Part shown: positions 1 through 7,875 of the stretch, piece after piece
Numbering within the stretch: position 1 is the first letter of the stretch
Layout of the letters: every line of letters starts with the position of its first letter
NCBI GenBank assembly: GCA_013044085.1
Contig: JABEVI010000013.1
Coordinates: 1-31,295 of the forward strand
Direction: 5' to 3'
DNA: 31,295 nucleotides
Source of the DNA: Steroidobacteraceae bacterium
GTDB lineage: Bacteria; Pseudomonadota; Gammaproteobacteria; Steroidobacterales; Steroidobacteraceae
Translations under genes and position numbers: made by a program
Notes under the pieces: generated by a model
The model's database searches: none
What the model was told of the DNA's origin: nothing
What the model saw: only the letters and a program-made list of their open reading frames with translations

Positions 1-21
1 CAGGTGCAGAACATCGAGTAG
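1..21 (+). CDS. yicC: YicC family protein, C-terminal tail only (partial)
   Basis: Only the last six codons and the TAG stop are present, reading Q-V-Q-N-I-E-stop. YicC/YloC family proteins end in a motif of this kind (REQVQNIE), and yicC commonly lies directly upstream of gmk, which starts six bases after this stop. The family has been linked to endoribonuclease activity on small RNAs. The call rests on six residues plus gene order, so it is likely but not proven. Confidence 0.68.
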   Translation, partial: QVQNIE

Positions 22-27
22 CGCGGC

Positions 28-669
28 ATGAACGACGGCATCGAACCCGGCGGCGGTGGCCGCCTCTACGTGATTGCGGCACCCTCGGGTGCCGGCAAAA
101 CCAGCCTGGTCAAGGCGCTGATGCAGCGCGACCCGCGGCTGCGCTTCTCGGTCTCGTACACGACCCGCAAGCAGCGGGCGAACGAGCTCGAGGCGCGCGA
201 TTACCACTTCGTGGGCGCCGAGCGCTTCCTGGAGATGGTCGCGCACGGGGAGTTTCTCGAACACGCGAAGGTTTTCGACAATTACTACGGCACGAGCCTC
301 TCGACCGTGCGCGAGGCGCTCGCGCGCGGCGAACGCCTGCTGCTGGAAATCGACTGGCAGGGCGCCCGGCAGGTGCGGGCGCACCTGCCGGAGGCACGCA
401 GCATCTTCGTGCTACCGCCGTCCTTGAACGCCCTCGAGGACCGGTTGCGCGGACGCAGCACCGACTCGGACGCCGTCATCAGCCGGCGCCTGCGCGACTC
501 GGTGGCCGACATCAGTCATTGGCAGGAATTCGACTACGTCGTCGTCAATGACCGCTTCGAGCAGGCGCTCGCGGATTTGGAACGGATCGTCGCGGACCGG
601 GGCGAGTCGCTGCTCGCAGCACGGACGCAAGTGCGCGAGCTCGCCGCGCAACTCACCGGCTGCGCCTGA
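28..669 (+). CDS. gmk: Guanylate kinase
   Basis: Phosphorylates GMP to GDP with ATP in the cytoplasm, an essential step of guanine nucleotide supply. The 213-residue length fits the family (E. coli about 207). The P-loop APSGAGKT spans residues 18-25. The guanylate-kinase signature follows at about 45-62: it begins T-T-R, has Arg and Glu at the expected spacing, an Ala where Gly is more common (the signature allows both), and ends Y-H-F-V. The ATG lies six bases after the yicC stop with only a weak ribosome-binding site, suggesting cotranscription or translational coupling. With rpoZ and spoT downstream, the locus links guanine nucleotide supply to (p)ppGpp control, an arrangement widespread in Proteobacteria. 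Confidence 0.97.
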   Translation: MNDGIEPGGGGRLYVIAAPSGAGKTSLVKALMQRDPRLRFSVSYTTRKQRANELEARDYHFVGAERFLEMVAHGEFLEHAKVFDNYYGTSLSTVREALARGERLLLEIDWQGARQVRAHLPEARSIFVLPPSLNALEDRLRGRSTDSDAVISRRLRDSVADISHWQEFDYVVVNDRFEQALADLERIVADRGESLLAARTQVRELAAQLTGCA

Positions 670-702
670 GGCCCCCGTCACTCGCCGCGGCATGGCCTCA
701 TC

Positions 703-711
703 TGGTATCCT
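703..711 (+). promoter_or_regulatory. Candidate extended -10 promoter for rpoZ-spoT
   Basis: TGGTATCCT has the extended -10 form TGn followed by TATCCT (four of six consensus bases). It sits in the 85-base gap between gmk and rpoZ, 43 bases before the rpoZ start. No convincing -35 is seen at 16-18 bases upstream, so this is a weak prediction of an internal promoter. Confidence 0.33.
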
Positions 712-754
712 ACGCGGCCGCTCCTCGGCAAATTTTGAAGGACGAACGACGCCC

Positions 755-1033
755 ATGGCCCGCATCACGGTCGAAGACTGTTTGCAGAACGAACCGAATC
801 TTTTCAACCTGGTGCTGCTCGCCGCACGCCGCGCCCGACGCCTTGCCAACGGTGCCGAAGCGACGGTCGCCTGGGAAAACGACAAGCCGACCGTGGTTGC
901 GCTGCGGGAAATCGCCGCCGGCAACGTGACCATGCAGATGCTCGAGGAGCCGGACGAGCCCGCACCGGCGCCGACGAGCGAGCTGGACATGCCGTCGGAT
1001 TTCCGCGCGCCGCAACTCGGCTTGGGCGATTGA
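755..1033 (+). CDS. rpoZ: DNA-directed RNA polymerase omega subunit
   Basis: Omega promotes folding and assembly of the RNA polymerase beta-prime subunit and in E. coli forms part of one ppGpp binding site. The 92-residue product starts MARITVEDC, the family's typical N-terminus, and carries the conserved LAARRARRLANG helix and the ENDKPTVVALREIAAG block. The C-terminal third is acidic and Pro-rich, as in other gammaproteobacterial omegas. The ATG at 755 was chosen because homology begins exactly there; a longer in-frame reading upstream has no family similarity. spoT follows after 28 bases. Confidence 0.96.
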   Translation: MARITVEDCLQNEPNLFNLVLLAARRARRLANGAEATVAWENDKPTVVALREIAAGNVTMQMLEEPDEPAPAPTSELDMPSDFRAPQLGLGD

Positions 1034-1037
1034 GCGC

Positions 1038-1051
1038 AGGGAGAATTCCCT
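1038..1051 (+). other. Short hairpin between rpoZ and spoT
   Basis: AGGGA and TCCCT form a perfect 5-base-pair stem around the loop GAAT. It lies in the 28-base rpoZ-spoT junction, two bases before the AAGGG that probably serves as the spoT ribosome-binding site. It is too short and lacks a T-run, so it is not a terminator. A modest effect on spoT translation is possible but unproven. Confidence 0.35.
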
Positions 1052-1061
1052 CAAGGGTCCG

Positions 1062-3215
1062 ATGGACTATGCGTCCTCGATACTCGGATTGCTGCCCGGA
1101 GTAAAACGCTCGACCGGGATCGCCCAGCTTTTGGACAAGCTGGAGGCCTACCTGCCGCCTGCCCAGATCGATCGGGTTCGCGAGGCCTACGAATTCGGCG
1201 CCGAACGGCATCAGGGACAGACCCGCGTCTCAGGCGAGCCGTACATCACCCACCCCGTGGCGGTCGCCGGAATACTCGCCGACCTGCGGCTCGATGGCGA
1301 CACCCTGGTCGCCGCCATTCTGCATGACGTTATGGAGGACACGCCGACCGCGAAGGCGGAAATCGTCGCGGTCTTCGGCCAGGTGGTCGCCGAGCTCGTC
1401 GATGGCGTCAGCAAGCTCGACCAGATCCAGTTCAAGAACCGCGAGGAGGCGCAGGCCGAGAGCTTCCGCAAGATGCTGCTCGCGATGGTGCGCGACATCC
1501 GCGTAATCCTGGTCAAACTCGCCGATCGCATGCACAACATGCGCACGCTTGGCGTGATGCCGCCGGTGAAGCGCCGCCGGATCGCGCGGGAAACCCTGGA
1601 TATCTACGCACCTATCGCCGAACGCCTCGGACTCTACGCGGTGAAGCTCGATCTCGAGGACTTAGGCTTCAGGGCCCTCTATCCGCAACGCTACAAGGTG
1701 CTGGAAAAAGAAGTCAAGCGGGCGCGCGGCAACCAGAAGGAATTCATCGGCAAGATCTCGCAGGCGCTGAAGGATTCGCTCACGAAGGCGGCCATCGTCG
1801 GCGGCGTCGAGGGCCGCGAGAAGCACCTCTACAGCATCTACAAGAAGATGCACAGCAAGGGCATATCGCTCAGCGAAATCGTCGACGTCTATGGATTTCG
1901 CATCGTCGTCGACTCGGCCGACACCTGCTACCGCACGCTCGGGCTCGTCCACGGCCTCTACAAGCCCATGCCGGGACGCTTCAAGGACTACATCGCGATT
2001 CCGCGCGTCAATGGCTACCAATCGCTGCACACGACGCTGTTCGGGCCGAATGGCGTGCCGATCGAGGTGCAGATTCGCTCCGAGCAGATGCACCGCGTCG
2101 CCGAATCGGGGATCGCGGCGCACTGGAAATACAAGTCCGGTGGCGACGTCTTCGGCGGCATCGAGCACGATCGGGCACGAGAGTGGCTCGCCGGCCTCGT
2201 ACAGATCCAGGAAGGCGGCAGTTCCGAGGAGTTCCTCGAAAGCGTCAAGGTCGACCTGTTCCCGGACAAAGTCTATGTGTTCACCCCGAAGGGCAAGATC
2301 CTGAGACTGCCATCCGGCGCAACCGCGGTCGACTTCGCCTACGCGATTCACACGGACGTCGGCAACCGTTGCGTCGCCGCCAAGGTGGACCGCCGCCTGG
2401 TGCCATTGCGCACGCCGCTGCGCAACGGCCAGACGGTGGAGATCATCACCGCGAAGGGCGCAACGCCGAACCCCGCGTGGTCGAGCTTCCTCGTCACTGC
2501 CAAGGCGCGCGCCGCGATACGCCAATACCTGAAGAATCTGAAGCACGGCGACGCCATCGAACTCGGGCGGCGCCTGCTGAATCTCTCGCTCGAGGAGTTC
2601 TCGCTGACGCTGAAGAAGCTCTCCCCGTCCGTGCTGGACGCCGCGGTCAAGGAACTCGGCTTGAAGGACGCCGACGAGCTGTACGAGAAGATAGGCCTCG
2701 GCGAGCGGCTTGCCCCGCTGGTCGCGCGTCTGCTGCATCCGGGCGGTGGCGAACATCCATCCGGCAACCTCGGGCCGCTGATGATCGCCGGCACCGAAGG
2801 CTTGCTGGTGACGTACGCGCGTTGCTGCTTTCCGATCCCGAACGACCCGATCATGGCCTACCTGAGCACCGGCCGTGGGCTCGTGATCCACCGCCAGAAT
2901 TGCGGTAACCTGTCCGAGTATCGGAAGCAACCGGACAAGTGGCTGCCGGTCGCCTGGGAACCGGGCCGCAGCCGGCTGTTCAGCTCCGAAATCCAGCTGG
3001 AGATCAGCAATCGCGTCGGCGTGCTGGCGGCGGTCGCTTCGAACATCGCGGGCACCGAAACGAATATCGATCACGTGATCCTCGAGGAGCGCGACGCCGC
3101 GACCTCGGCGCTTACGTTCGAACTGCAAGTGCGCGACCGCAAGCACCTGGCGCACGTAATCAAGACGATCCGGCGGATGCCGGACGTACAGCGCGTGCAC
3201 CGCACGCTGGCATGA
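1062..3215 (+). CDS. spoT: Bifunctional (p)ppGpp synthetase/hydrolase SpoT
   Basis: Makes and degrades the stringent-response alarmone (p)ppGpp. The 717-residue protein has the full Rel/SpoT layout: an N-terminal HD hydrolase domain (His in THPVAVAG, HDVMEDT, then LADRMHNMRTLG), a synthetase domain, a TGS domain near residues 400-460 (VYVFTPKGKILRLPSG), a zinc-finger/CC-type region with the ARCCFPIP block, and a C-terminal ACT domain. The synthetase domain has GRFKDYIAIPRVNGYQSLHT, the RFKD form typical of bifunctional enzymes, as opposed to the EXDD form of RelA. Together with the intact HD motif this predicts that both activities are retained. The ATG has AAGGG four bases upstream. ridA follows after 20 bases. 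Confidence 0.97.
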   Translation: MDYASSILGLLPGVKRSTGIAQLLDKLEAYLPPAQIDRVREAYEFGAERHQGQTRVSGEPYITHPVAVAGILADLRLDGDTLVAAILHDVMEDTPTAKAEIVAVFGQVVAELVDGVSKLDQIQFKNREEAQAESFRKMLLAMVRDIRVILVKLADRMHNMRTLGVMPPVKRRRIARETLDIYAPIAERLGLYAVKLDLEDLGFRALYPQRYKVLEKEVKRARGNQKEFIGKISQALKDSLTKAAIVGGVEGREKHLYSIYKKMHSKGISLSEIVDVYGFRIVVDSADTCYRTLGLVHGLYKPMPGRFKDYIAIPRVNGYQSLHTTLFGPNGVPIEVQIRSEQMHRVAESGIAAHWKYKSGGDVFGGIEHDRAREWLAGLVQIQEGGSSEEFLESVKVDLFPDKVYVFTPKGKILRLPSGATAVDFAYAIHTDVGNRCVAAKVDRRLVPLRTPLRNGQTVEIITAKGATPNPAWSSFLVTAKARAAIRQYLKNLKHGDAIELGRRLLNLSLEEFSLTLKKLSPSVLDAAVKELGLKDADELYEKIGLGERLAPLVARLLHPGGGEHPSGNLGPLMIAGTEGLLVTYARCCFPIPNDPIMAYLSTGRGLVIHRQNCGNLSEYRKQPDKWLPVAWEPGRSRLFSSEIQLEISNRVGVLAAVASNIAGTETNIDHVILEERDAATSALTFELQVRDRKHLAHVIKTIRRMPDVQRVHRTLA

Positions 3216-3235
3216 CAGGAGAACCTCGAGGAACC

Positions 3236-3616
3236 ATGAGCAAGCTGATCATCTCGACGAACGATGCGCCTGCCGCGATCGGCACCTATTCGCAGGCCGT
3301 GCGGGTCGGCAACACGATCTGGGTCTCCGGGCAGATCCCGCTCGATCCGGCGACGATGACGCTCGTCGCTGGCGGCATCGAGGCGCAAACCCGCCGGGTT
3401 TTCGACAACCTGCGGGCGATCGTGAATGCCGCCGGGGCGGGCCTCGACGACGTGGTCAAGCTGAACCTCTACCTGCTCGATCTCACGCACTTCGCGCTGG
3501 TCAACAAGATCATGGCCGAGTACTTCGCACAGCCGTATCCGGCGCGTGCCGCCGTCGGTGTCGCCGCCCTGCCGCGCGAGGCGCTGATCGAAGCGGAGTG
3601 CATCGTCGCCCTGTGA
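3236..3616 (+). CDS. ridA: RidA family 2-iminobutanoate/2-iminopropanoate deaminase
   Basis: RidA hydrolyses reactive enamine/imine intermediates released by PLP enzymes such as threonine dehydratase, protecting other PLP enzymes. The 126-residue length matches the family. The N-terminal GTYSQAV block contains the active-site Tyr. The C-terminal motif PARAAVGVAALPREALIEAE contains the Arg that binds the substrate carboxylate, and the conserved Glu follows. These support deaminase activity rather than one of the inactive subgroups. GAGGAA ends two bases before the ATG. The stop overlaps the GTG start of recG by four bases (GTGA), so the two are translationally coupled. In E. coli the spoT-recG interval holds trmH instead. 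Confidence 0.93.
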   Translation: MSKLIISTNDAPAAIGTYSQAVRVGNTIWVSGQIPLDPATMTLVAGGIEAQTRRVFDNLRAIVNAAGAGLDDVVKLNLYLLDLTHFALVNKIMAEYFAQPYPARAAVGVAALPREALIEAECIVAL

Positions 3617-5688
3617 CGAAGCTCACGCCGGTCACCGCGTTGCGCGGCGTCGGCGAGGCGCTCGCCAAGCGTTTGCACGCGCTGGGCGTCGAATCGATCC
3701 AGGACCTGTTGTTCCTGCTGCCGCTTCGCTACGAGGACCGCACCCGCACCGTGATGCTCGGCGAGCTGCGCGTCGGCCAGCGGGCCGCGGTGGAAGGCGA
3801 GGTGCAGCTGAGCGAAGTGACGTTTCGGGGACGCCGGCAACTCCTATGCCGGATTGCGGATGGATCGGGCGCGCTGACCCTGCGTTTCTTCCATTTCAGC
3901 GCCGAGCAGCAGCGCGGACTCGCACGCGGCATCCGTGTGCGCTGCTTCGGGGAGGCGCGCCGCGGCGCGGCGGGGCTCGAGTTCGTCCACCCGGAATACC
4001 GCCGCGTGGACCCGGACGCGAACGCCGCACCGATCGACCATCTGACCCCGGTGTACCCCTCGACCGAAGGCCTGACGCAAGGGCGCCTGCGCCAACTGGT
4101 CGGCGCGGCGCTCGACCGCCTCGACAGTCGCGACCTCGATGACTGCCTGCCGCCTGAACTGCTGGCGCCGGAGTCGATGCCGGCGCTGCACGAGGCCCTG
4201 CGATTCCTGCATCGACCGCCGCCGCACGCCCCCATCGACGCCCTGCTCGAGCGGCGCCACCCCGCGCAGCGGCGGTTGGCCTTCGAGGAACTGCTCGCTC
4301 ATCACCTGTCGTTGAAACTGCTGCGCCAGCGCGTCCAGCTCGAGCCGGGCTGGCCGCTAAACACGCCGGGCGGGCTGAAGGAGCGGCTGCTCGCGGGCCT
4401 GCCTTTCGCGATGACGGGCGCCCAACGACGGGTGCTCGCGCAGATAGAAGCCGACCTCGCGCGGGCGACCCCGATGTTGCGCATGATCCAGGGGGACGTG
4501 GGATGCGGCAAGACACTGGTCTGCGCGCTCGCCGCCTGCGGCGCGCTCGATGCAGGTGCGCAGGTGGCGCTGATGGCGCCGACCGAGCTGCTCGCCGAGC
4601 AGCATGCGCAGAATTTCCGGCAATGGTTCGCGCCGCTCGGCGCCGGCGTCGCACTGCTCGCCGGCCGGCAGGGCAGCAAGCTGCGGCGCGAGACGCTGGC
4701 CGGTGTGCAGAGCGGCGCAACCTCGGTCGTGATCGGTACGCATGCGCTCTTCCAGGAGGGTGTGCAGTTCCGGTCCCTGGCGCTCGTCATCGTCGACGAA
4801 CAGCATCGCTTTGGCGTGCATCAGCGGCTCGCGTTGCGTGAGAAAGGCGCCATCGGCGACCGCCGTCCGCATCAATTGATCGTCACCGCAACGCCGATCC
4901 CGCGCACGCTCGCTATGACCGCGTACGCCGATCTGGACGTCTCGGTGATCGACGAACTGCCCCCTGGACGAGCCCCGGTCCGCACCGTCGTGATCGCCGA
5001 GGCGCGCCGCGCCGAGGTGGTGCAGGCGATCCGCAGCGCCTGTCTCGAGGGTCGCCAGGCCTACTGGGTCTGCCCGTTGATCGATGAGTCCGCCGATTTG
5101 CCGTTTCAGGCCGCGGAAGAAACCGCGGCGGCCCTTGCGCAGGCGCTGCCCGGGATACGCGTCGGCCTCGTGCACGGACGCATGCCGGCAACGGCGAAGG
5201 AAGACGGCATGAAGCAGTTCAAGGCAGGTCACATCCAATTGTTGGTCGCGACCACCGTGATCGAGGTCGGCGTCGACGTGCCGAATGCAACCTTGATGGT
5301 GATCGAGAACGCCGAGCGGATGGGACTCGCGCAACTGCATCAATTGCGCGGGCGGGTGGGGCGCGGCAGCCACGCCAGCAGTTGCGTGCTGATCTACCGG
5401 GCGCCGCTCACGGCGCTCGCCCGCGAGCGCCTTGCAGTGTTGCGTGCCACCAACGACGGTTTCGAGGTGGCGCGCCGCGATCTGCAGCTACGGGGCCCGG
5501 GGGAACTTCTCGGGACCCGCCAGACCGGACTCGCGCAGATGCGCATCGCGGACCTCGCACGTGATGCGGATATGTTGCCGCGGGTGCAAAAGGCCGCGGA
5601 GCTGCTGCTCGCGGACTGGCCGGAACGCGTCGCGCCGCTGCTCGCCCGCTGGATCGGCGGCGCCGAGCGTTACGGGCGGGTCGGGTAG
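3613..5688 (+). CDS. recG: ATP-dependent DNA helicase RecG
   Basis: RecG remodels stalled replication forks, R-loops and branched recombination intermediates. Starting at the GTG that overlaps the ridA stop gives 691 residues, close to E. coli RecG (693), and begins with the expected TKLTPVTALRGVG wedge-domain sequence. Superfamily 2 helicase motifs are complete: Walker A QGDVGCGKT, the DEQHRFGVHQR box, TATPIPRTLAMTAY, ELPPGRAPV, and LRGRVGRG near the C-terminus. The Walker A residue before the last Gly is Cys where Ser or Ala is commoner; this still fits the P-loop pattern. An upstream in-frame ATG at 3598 lies inside ridA and is less likely. Confidence 0.96.
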   Translation: MTKLTPVTALRGVGEALAKRLHALGVESIQDLLFLLPLRYEDRTRTVMLGELRVGQRAAVEGEVQLSEVTFRGRRQLLCRIADGSGALTLRFFHFSAEQQRGLARGIRVRCFGEARRGAAGLEFVHPEYRRVDPDANAAPIDHLTPVYPSTEGLTQGRLRQLVGAALDRLDSRDLDDCLPPELLAPESMPALHEALRFLHRPPPHAPIDALLERRHPAQRRLAFEELLAHHLSLKLLRQRVQLEPGWPLNTPGGLKERLLAGLPFAMTGAQRRVLAQIEADLARATPMLRMIQGDVGCGKTLVCALAACGALDAGAQVALMAPTELLAEQHAQNFRQWFAPLGAGVALLAGRQGSKLRRETLAGVQSGATSVVIGTHALFQEGVQFRSLALVIVDEQHRFGVHQRLALREKGAIGDRRPHQLIVTATPIPRTLAMTAYADLDVSVIDELPPGRAPVRTVVIAEARRAEVVQAIRSACLEGRQAYWVCPLIDESADLPFQAAEETAAALAQALPGIRVGLVHGRMPATAKEDGMKQFKAGHIQLLVATTVIEVGVDVPNATLMVIENAERMGLAQLHQLRGRVGRGSHASSCVLIYRAPLTALARERLAVLRATNDGFEVARRDLQLRGPGELLGTRQTGLAQMRIADLARDADMLPRVQKAAELLLADWPERVAPLLARWIGGAERYGRVG

Positions 5689-5691
5689 AAT
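5686..5691 (+). promoter_or_regulatory. Candidate -10 element upstream of ubiA
   Basis: TAGAAT matches the sigma-70 -10 consensus at five of six positions and overlaps the recG stop codon. The ubiA start is about 100 bases downstream. I see no good -35. It may provide ubiA with a promoter separate from the gmk-recG run. Confidence 0.33.
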
Positions 5692-5737
5692 GAGCCGATG
5701 AGGCTTGCAAGCGCAGTACAACCCGGCCTTCGCGCGT

Positions 5738-5757
5738 GGCACCCGAAGGCGGGTGCC
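5738..5757 (+). repeat. Inverted repeat / hairpin in the recG-ubiA gap
   Basis: GGCACCC and GGGTGCC form a perfect 7-base-pair stem around a 6-base loop (GAAGGC) in the 105-base gap between recG and ubiA. No T-run follows, so it is not a clear intrinsic terminator. It could slow RNA decay or polymerase, or be a protein site. Nothing else is recognisable in this gap. Confidence 0.4.
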
Positions 5758-5793
5758 GGTCGCCGCGCTGTCGGCGCGTAACGGGCAAGGCAC

Positions 5794-6762
5794 GTGCGAC
5801 CGCCACAATCGGGCGATGATTTGGCGCAGCGCTTGCTCGCGCGTTGGCGCTGGCTCGCCTGTCGGGTCCGCTTTCACCCGTGGACGACCCAGGCGCTGCC
5901 GCGCATAGGCGCGACGCTGCTCGACTACGGTCGGCTGATGCGGCTGGACCGGCCGATCGGCACCTATCTGCTCCTTTGGCCGACGTTGTGGGCGCTGTGG
6001 ATCGCGGGCGACGGCAAGCCGCGGGAGTCGATCTTTGCGATCTTCGTGATCGGTGTGCTCGTGATGCGCTCGGCCGGCTGCGTGATCAACGACTACGCCG
6101 ATCGCGATTTCGATCCTCACGTCGCGCGCACGAAGGACCGGCCGCTCGCCGCCGGCCGCGTATCCAGGCAGGAAGCGCTGGTGCTGTTCGCGATCCTCTG
6201 CCTGGTCGCGCTCACCCTCGCACTACGACTCGAGCGAAAGGCGTTGTTGCTGGCGCTCGCCGGCGCGTTTCTCGCCCTCACCTACCCGTTCATCAAACGC
6301 TTCCTGTCGGTGCCGCAGTTGTATCTCGGTTTGTCATTCGGCTGGGGAATACCCATGGCGTTCGCCGCCCAGCAAGGCCGTCTGCCGCGAATCGCCTGGC
6401 TGCTGTTCCTCGCGAACCTGCTCTGGGTCACCGTCTACGACACGATCTATGCGATGGTCGATCGCGACGATGATCTGAAGATCGGCGTGCGTTCGACCGC
6501 GATCCTGTTCGGGGACTCGGATCGACACATCATCGCGGCGTTGCAGGGCATGACGCTGCTCGCGCTCGTGTTCGTCGGCCGGCAAAGCCGATTCGGTCCT
6601 TGGTACTGGGCGGGTCTCGTTGCGGCGGGGGCATTTTTCGTAAGACAACTGTGGCTGATCCGCCATCGGGAACCCGGCGCCTGCTTTCGAGCGTTCCTGA
6701 ACAACCACTACGTCGGCATGAGCGTGTTCATCGGCATCCTGCTGAATTACCAGTTCCGCTGA
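5794..6762 (+). CDS. ubiA: 4-hydroxybenzoate polyprenyltransferase UbiA
   Basis: Integral membrane enzyme that attaches the polyprenyl tail to 4-hydroxybenzoate in ubiquinone synthesis, which serves the oxidase encoded nearby. Both Asp-rich motifs are present: NDYADRDFD at residues 99-107, followed by the V-x-RTKDRPL block, and DTIYAMVDRDDD at 216-227. The core aligns well by eye with E. coli UbiA, including LLLWPTLWALW and the C-terminal NNHYVG. The GTG start gives 322 residues, about 32 more at the N-terminus than E. coli. GCAAGG precedes it, and a TTG at 5821 is a possible alternative. No chorismate lyase gene (ubiC) precedes it, unlike in E. coli. Confidence 0.95.
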   Translation: MRPPQSGDDLAQRLLARWRWLACRVRFHPWTTQALPRIGATLLDYGRLMRLDRPIGTYLLLWPTLWALWIAGDGKPRESIFAIFVIGVLVMRSAGCVINDYADRDFDPHVARTKDRPLAAGRVSRQEALVLFAILCLVALTLALRLERKALLLALAGAFLALTYPFIKRFLSVPQLYLGLSFGWGIPMAFAAQQGRLPRIAWLLFLANLLWVTVYDTIYAMVDRDDDLKIGVRSTAILFGDSDRHIIAALQGMTLLALVFVGRQSRFGPWYWAGLVAAGAFFVRQLWLIRHREPGACFRAFLNNHYVGMSVFIGILLNYQFR

Positions 6763-6778
6763 ACGGGTCAGGCGGCAC

Positions 6779-6811
6779 TCGTCAACCGACACATGCCTCG
6801 CGAGTTGACTG
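6779..6811 (+). promoter_or_regulatory. Putative BirA operator upstream of bioB
   Basis: TCGTCAACC, 15 spacer bases, then AGTTGACTG. The core is a perfect inverted repeat, GTCAAC/GTTGAC. BirA repressor sites in Proteobacteria follow TTGTAAACC-N(14-16)-GGTTTACAA; the left half matches seven of nine positions and the right half five of nine, with the correct spacing. The right half covers the predicted -35 of the bioB promoter, which suits biotin-dependent repression. The assignment is inferred from pattern, spacing and position; birA is not in this window. Confidence 0.5.
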
Positions 6812-6833
6812 GCGGTGGCGGCAGCCGAATACT
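6805..6833 (+). promoter_or_regulatory. Predicted sigma-70 promoter of bioBCD
   Basis: TTGACT (five of six -35 bases) at 6805-6810, a 17-base spacer, then AATACT (four of six -10 bases) at 6828-6833. Transcription would start near 6840, leaving about 40 bases before the bioB ATG. The -35 lies inside the right half of the BirA-like repeat. Confidence 0.5.
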
Positions 6834-6881
6834 TCAGGGATGGAGCGGCCGGGCCGCGACGAACACACGGCAAGGGACCGA

Positions 6882-7862
6882 ATGACGACGAAAACCGATT
6901 GGACGATCGAAGAAGTGCGCTCCTTGTTTGCGCGCCCCTTCATGGACCTGCTGCTCGATGCCCAACAGGTTCACCGGCGCCATCACGCGCCGAACACCGT
7001 CCAGATCAGCACCCTGCTCAGCATCAAGACCGGCGCCTGCCCGGAGGATTGCGGTTACTGCCCGCAGAGCGTACGCCACGACACGGGCCTGGCGCCCGAG
7101 GAGTTGCTCGAGGTCGATGCGGTCGTGGCGCGCGCGCAGGCGGCGAGGAACGCCGGCGCGACGCGATTCTGCATGGGCGCCGCCTACCGCTCGCCGAAGC
7201 CGAAGGATCTGCGCAAAGTGATCGCGATGATCAGCGCCGTCAAGCAAATGGGACTCGAGACCTGTGCAACACTCGGCATGTTGAGCGCCGAGCAGGCACG
7301 TGAGCTCAAGGCCGCGGGGCTGGATTACTACAACCACAATATCGACACCTCGCCCGAGTATTATCGCAAGGTCATCACGACCCGCACCTTCGAGGACCGG
7401 CTCGACACCCTGAGGGAGGTGCGCGCCGCGGGCATGCACGTCTGCTGTGGAGGCATCGTCGGCATGGGCGAGGCCGCTGAGGATCGTGCGGCGATGCTGC
7501 ACGCGCTCGCGACCCTGCCGGAGCACCCGCAGAGCGTGCCGATCAACCGCCTGGTGCGGGTGCCGGGTACGCCGCTCGCAGACGCCCCGCCGATCGATCC
7601 GTTCGATTATGTGCGCACCATCGCCGTGGCACGGATCCTGATGCCGCGCTCCCACGTCCGCCTGTCGGCCGGCCGGGCCGAGATGAGCGATGAGTTGCAG
7701 GCGCTATGCTTTCTCGCGGGCGCAAACTCGATTTTTTACGGCGAGAAACTGCTCACGACCGGCAACCCGGACTGTGCCCATGACGCGCGGCTGTTCGAGC
7801 GCCTGAACCTCCTCGCCGAACCCGCAGCCGCCGCAGCCGAGTCTCTCGCCGCGTCGGCCTGA
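6882..7862 (+). CDS. bioB: Biotin synthase
   Basis: Radical SAM enzyme inserting sulfur into dethiobiotin, the last step of biotin synthesis. The 326-residue protein has the radical SAM cluster motif CPEDCGYC, with Cys53, Cys57 and Cys60. Further BioB hallmarks are YYNHNIDTSPEYY, the CCGGIVGMGE block, NRLVRVPGTPL, and RLSAGRAEM with the Arg that contacts the [2Fe-2S] cluster used as sulfur donor. The ATG at 6882 has AAGGGA four bases upstream, and homology starts here; a longer upstream reading crosses the promoter. bioC follows after 13 bases, so bioB, bioC and bioD probably form one operon. Confidence 0.97.
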   Translation: MTTKTDWTIEEVRSLFARPFMDLLLDAQQVHRRHHAPNTVQISTLLSIKTGACPEDCGYCPQSVRHDTGLAPEELLEVDAVVARAQAARNAGATRFCMGAAYRSPKPKDLRKVIAMISAVKQMGLETCATLGMLSAEQARELKAAGLDYYNHNIDTSPEYYRKVITTRTFEDRLDTLREVRAAGMHVCCGGIVGMGEAAEDRAAMLHALATLPEHPQSVPINRLVRVPGTPLADAPPIDPFDYVRTIAVARILMPRSHVRLSAGRAEMSDELQALCFLAGANSIFYGEKLLTTGNPDCAHDARLFERLNLLAEPAAAAAESLAASA

Positions 7863-7875
7863 GGCGAGGCACACG

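Noticed and set aside
28..669. Unusual GMP-binding loop in guanylate kinase (Asn and Ala replacing the usual Gly residues)
   Set aside because: The stretch still fits the published guanylate-kinase signature, which allows Ala at the second position, so it is ordinary variation.
1662..3200. 512-codon open frame on the minus strand opposite spoT
   Set aside because: It is antisense to a well-supported spoT gene, has biased composition and shows no recognisable motifs.
4484..4512. Cys in the RecG Walker A motif (QGDVGCGKT)
   Set aside because: The position is variable in P-loops and the key Gly-Lys-Thr is intact; no functional change is implied.
5698..5781. 27-codon ORF in the recG-ubiA gap, placed where a transcript from TAGAAT could be leaderless
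   Set aside because: Too short, with no ribosome-binding site and no recognisable similarity; it overlaps the hairpin. It cannot be supported without conservation data.
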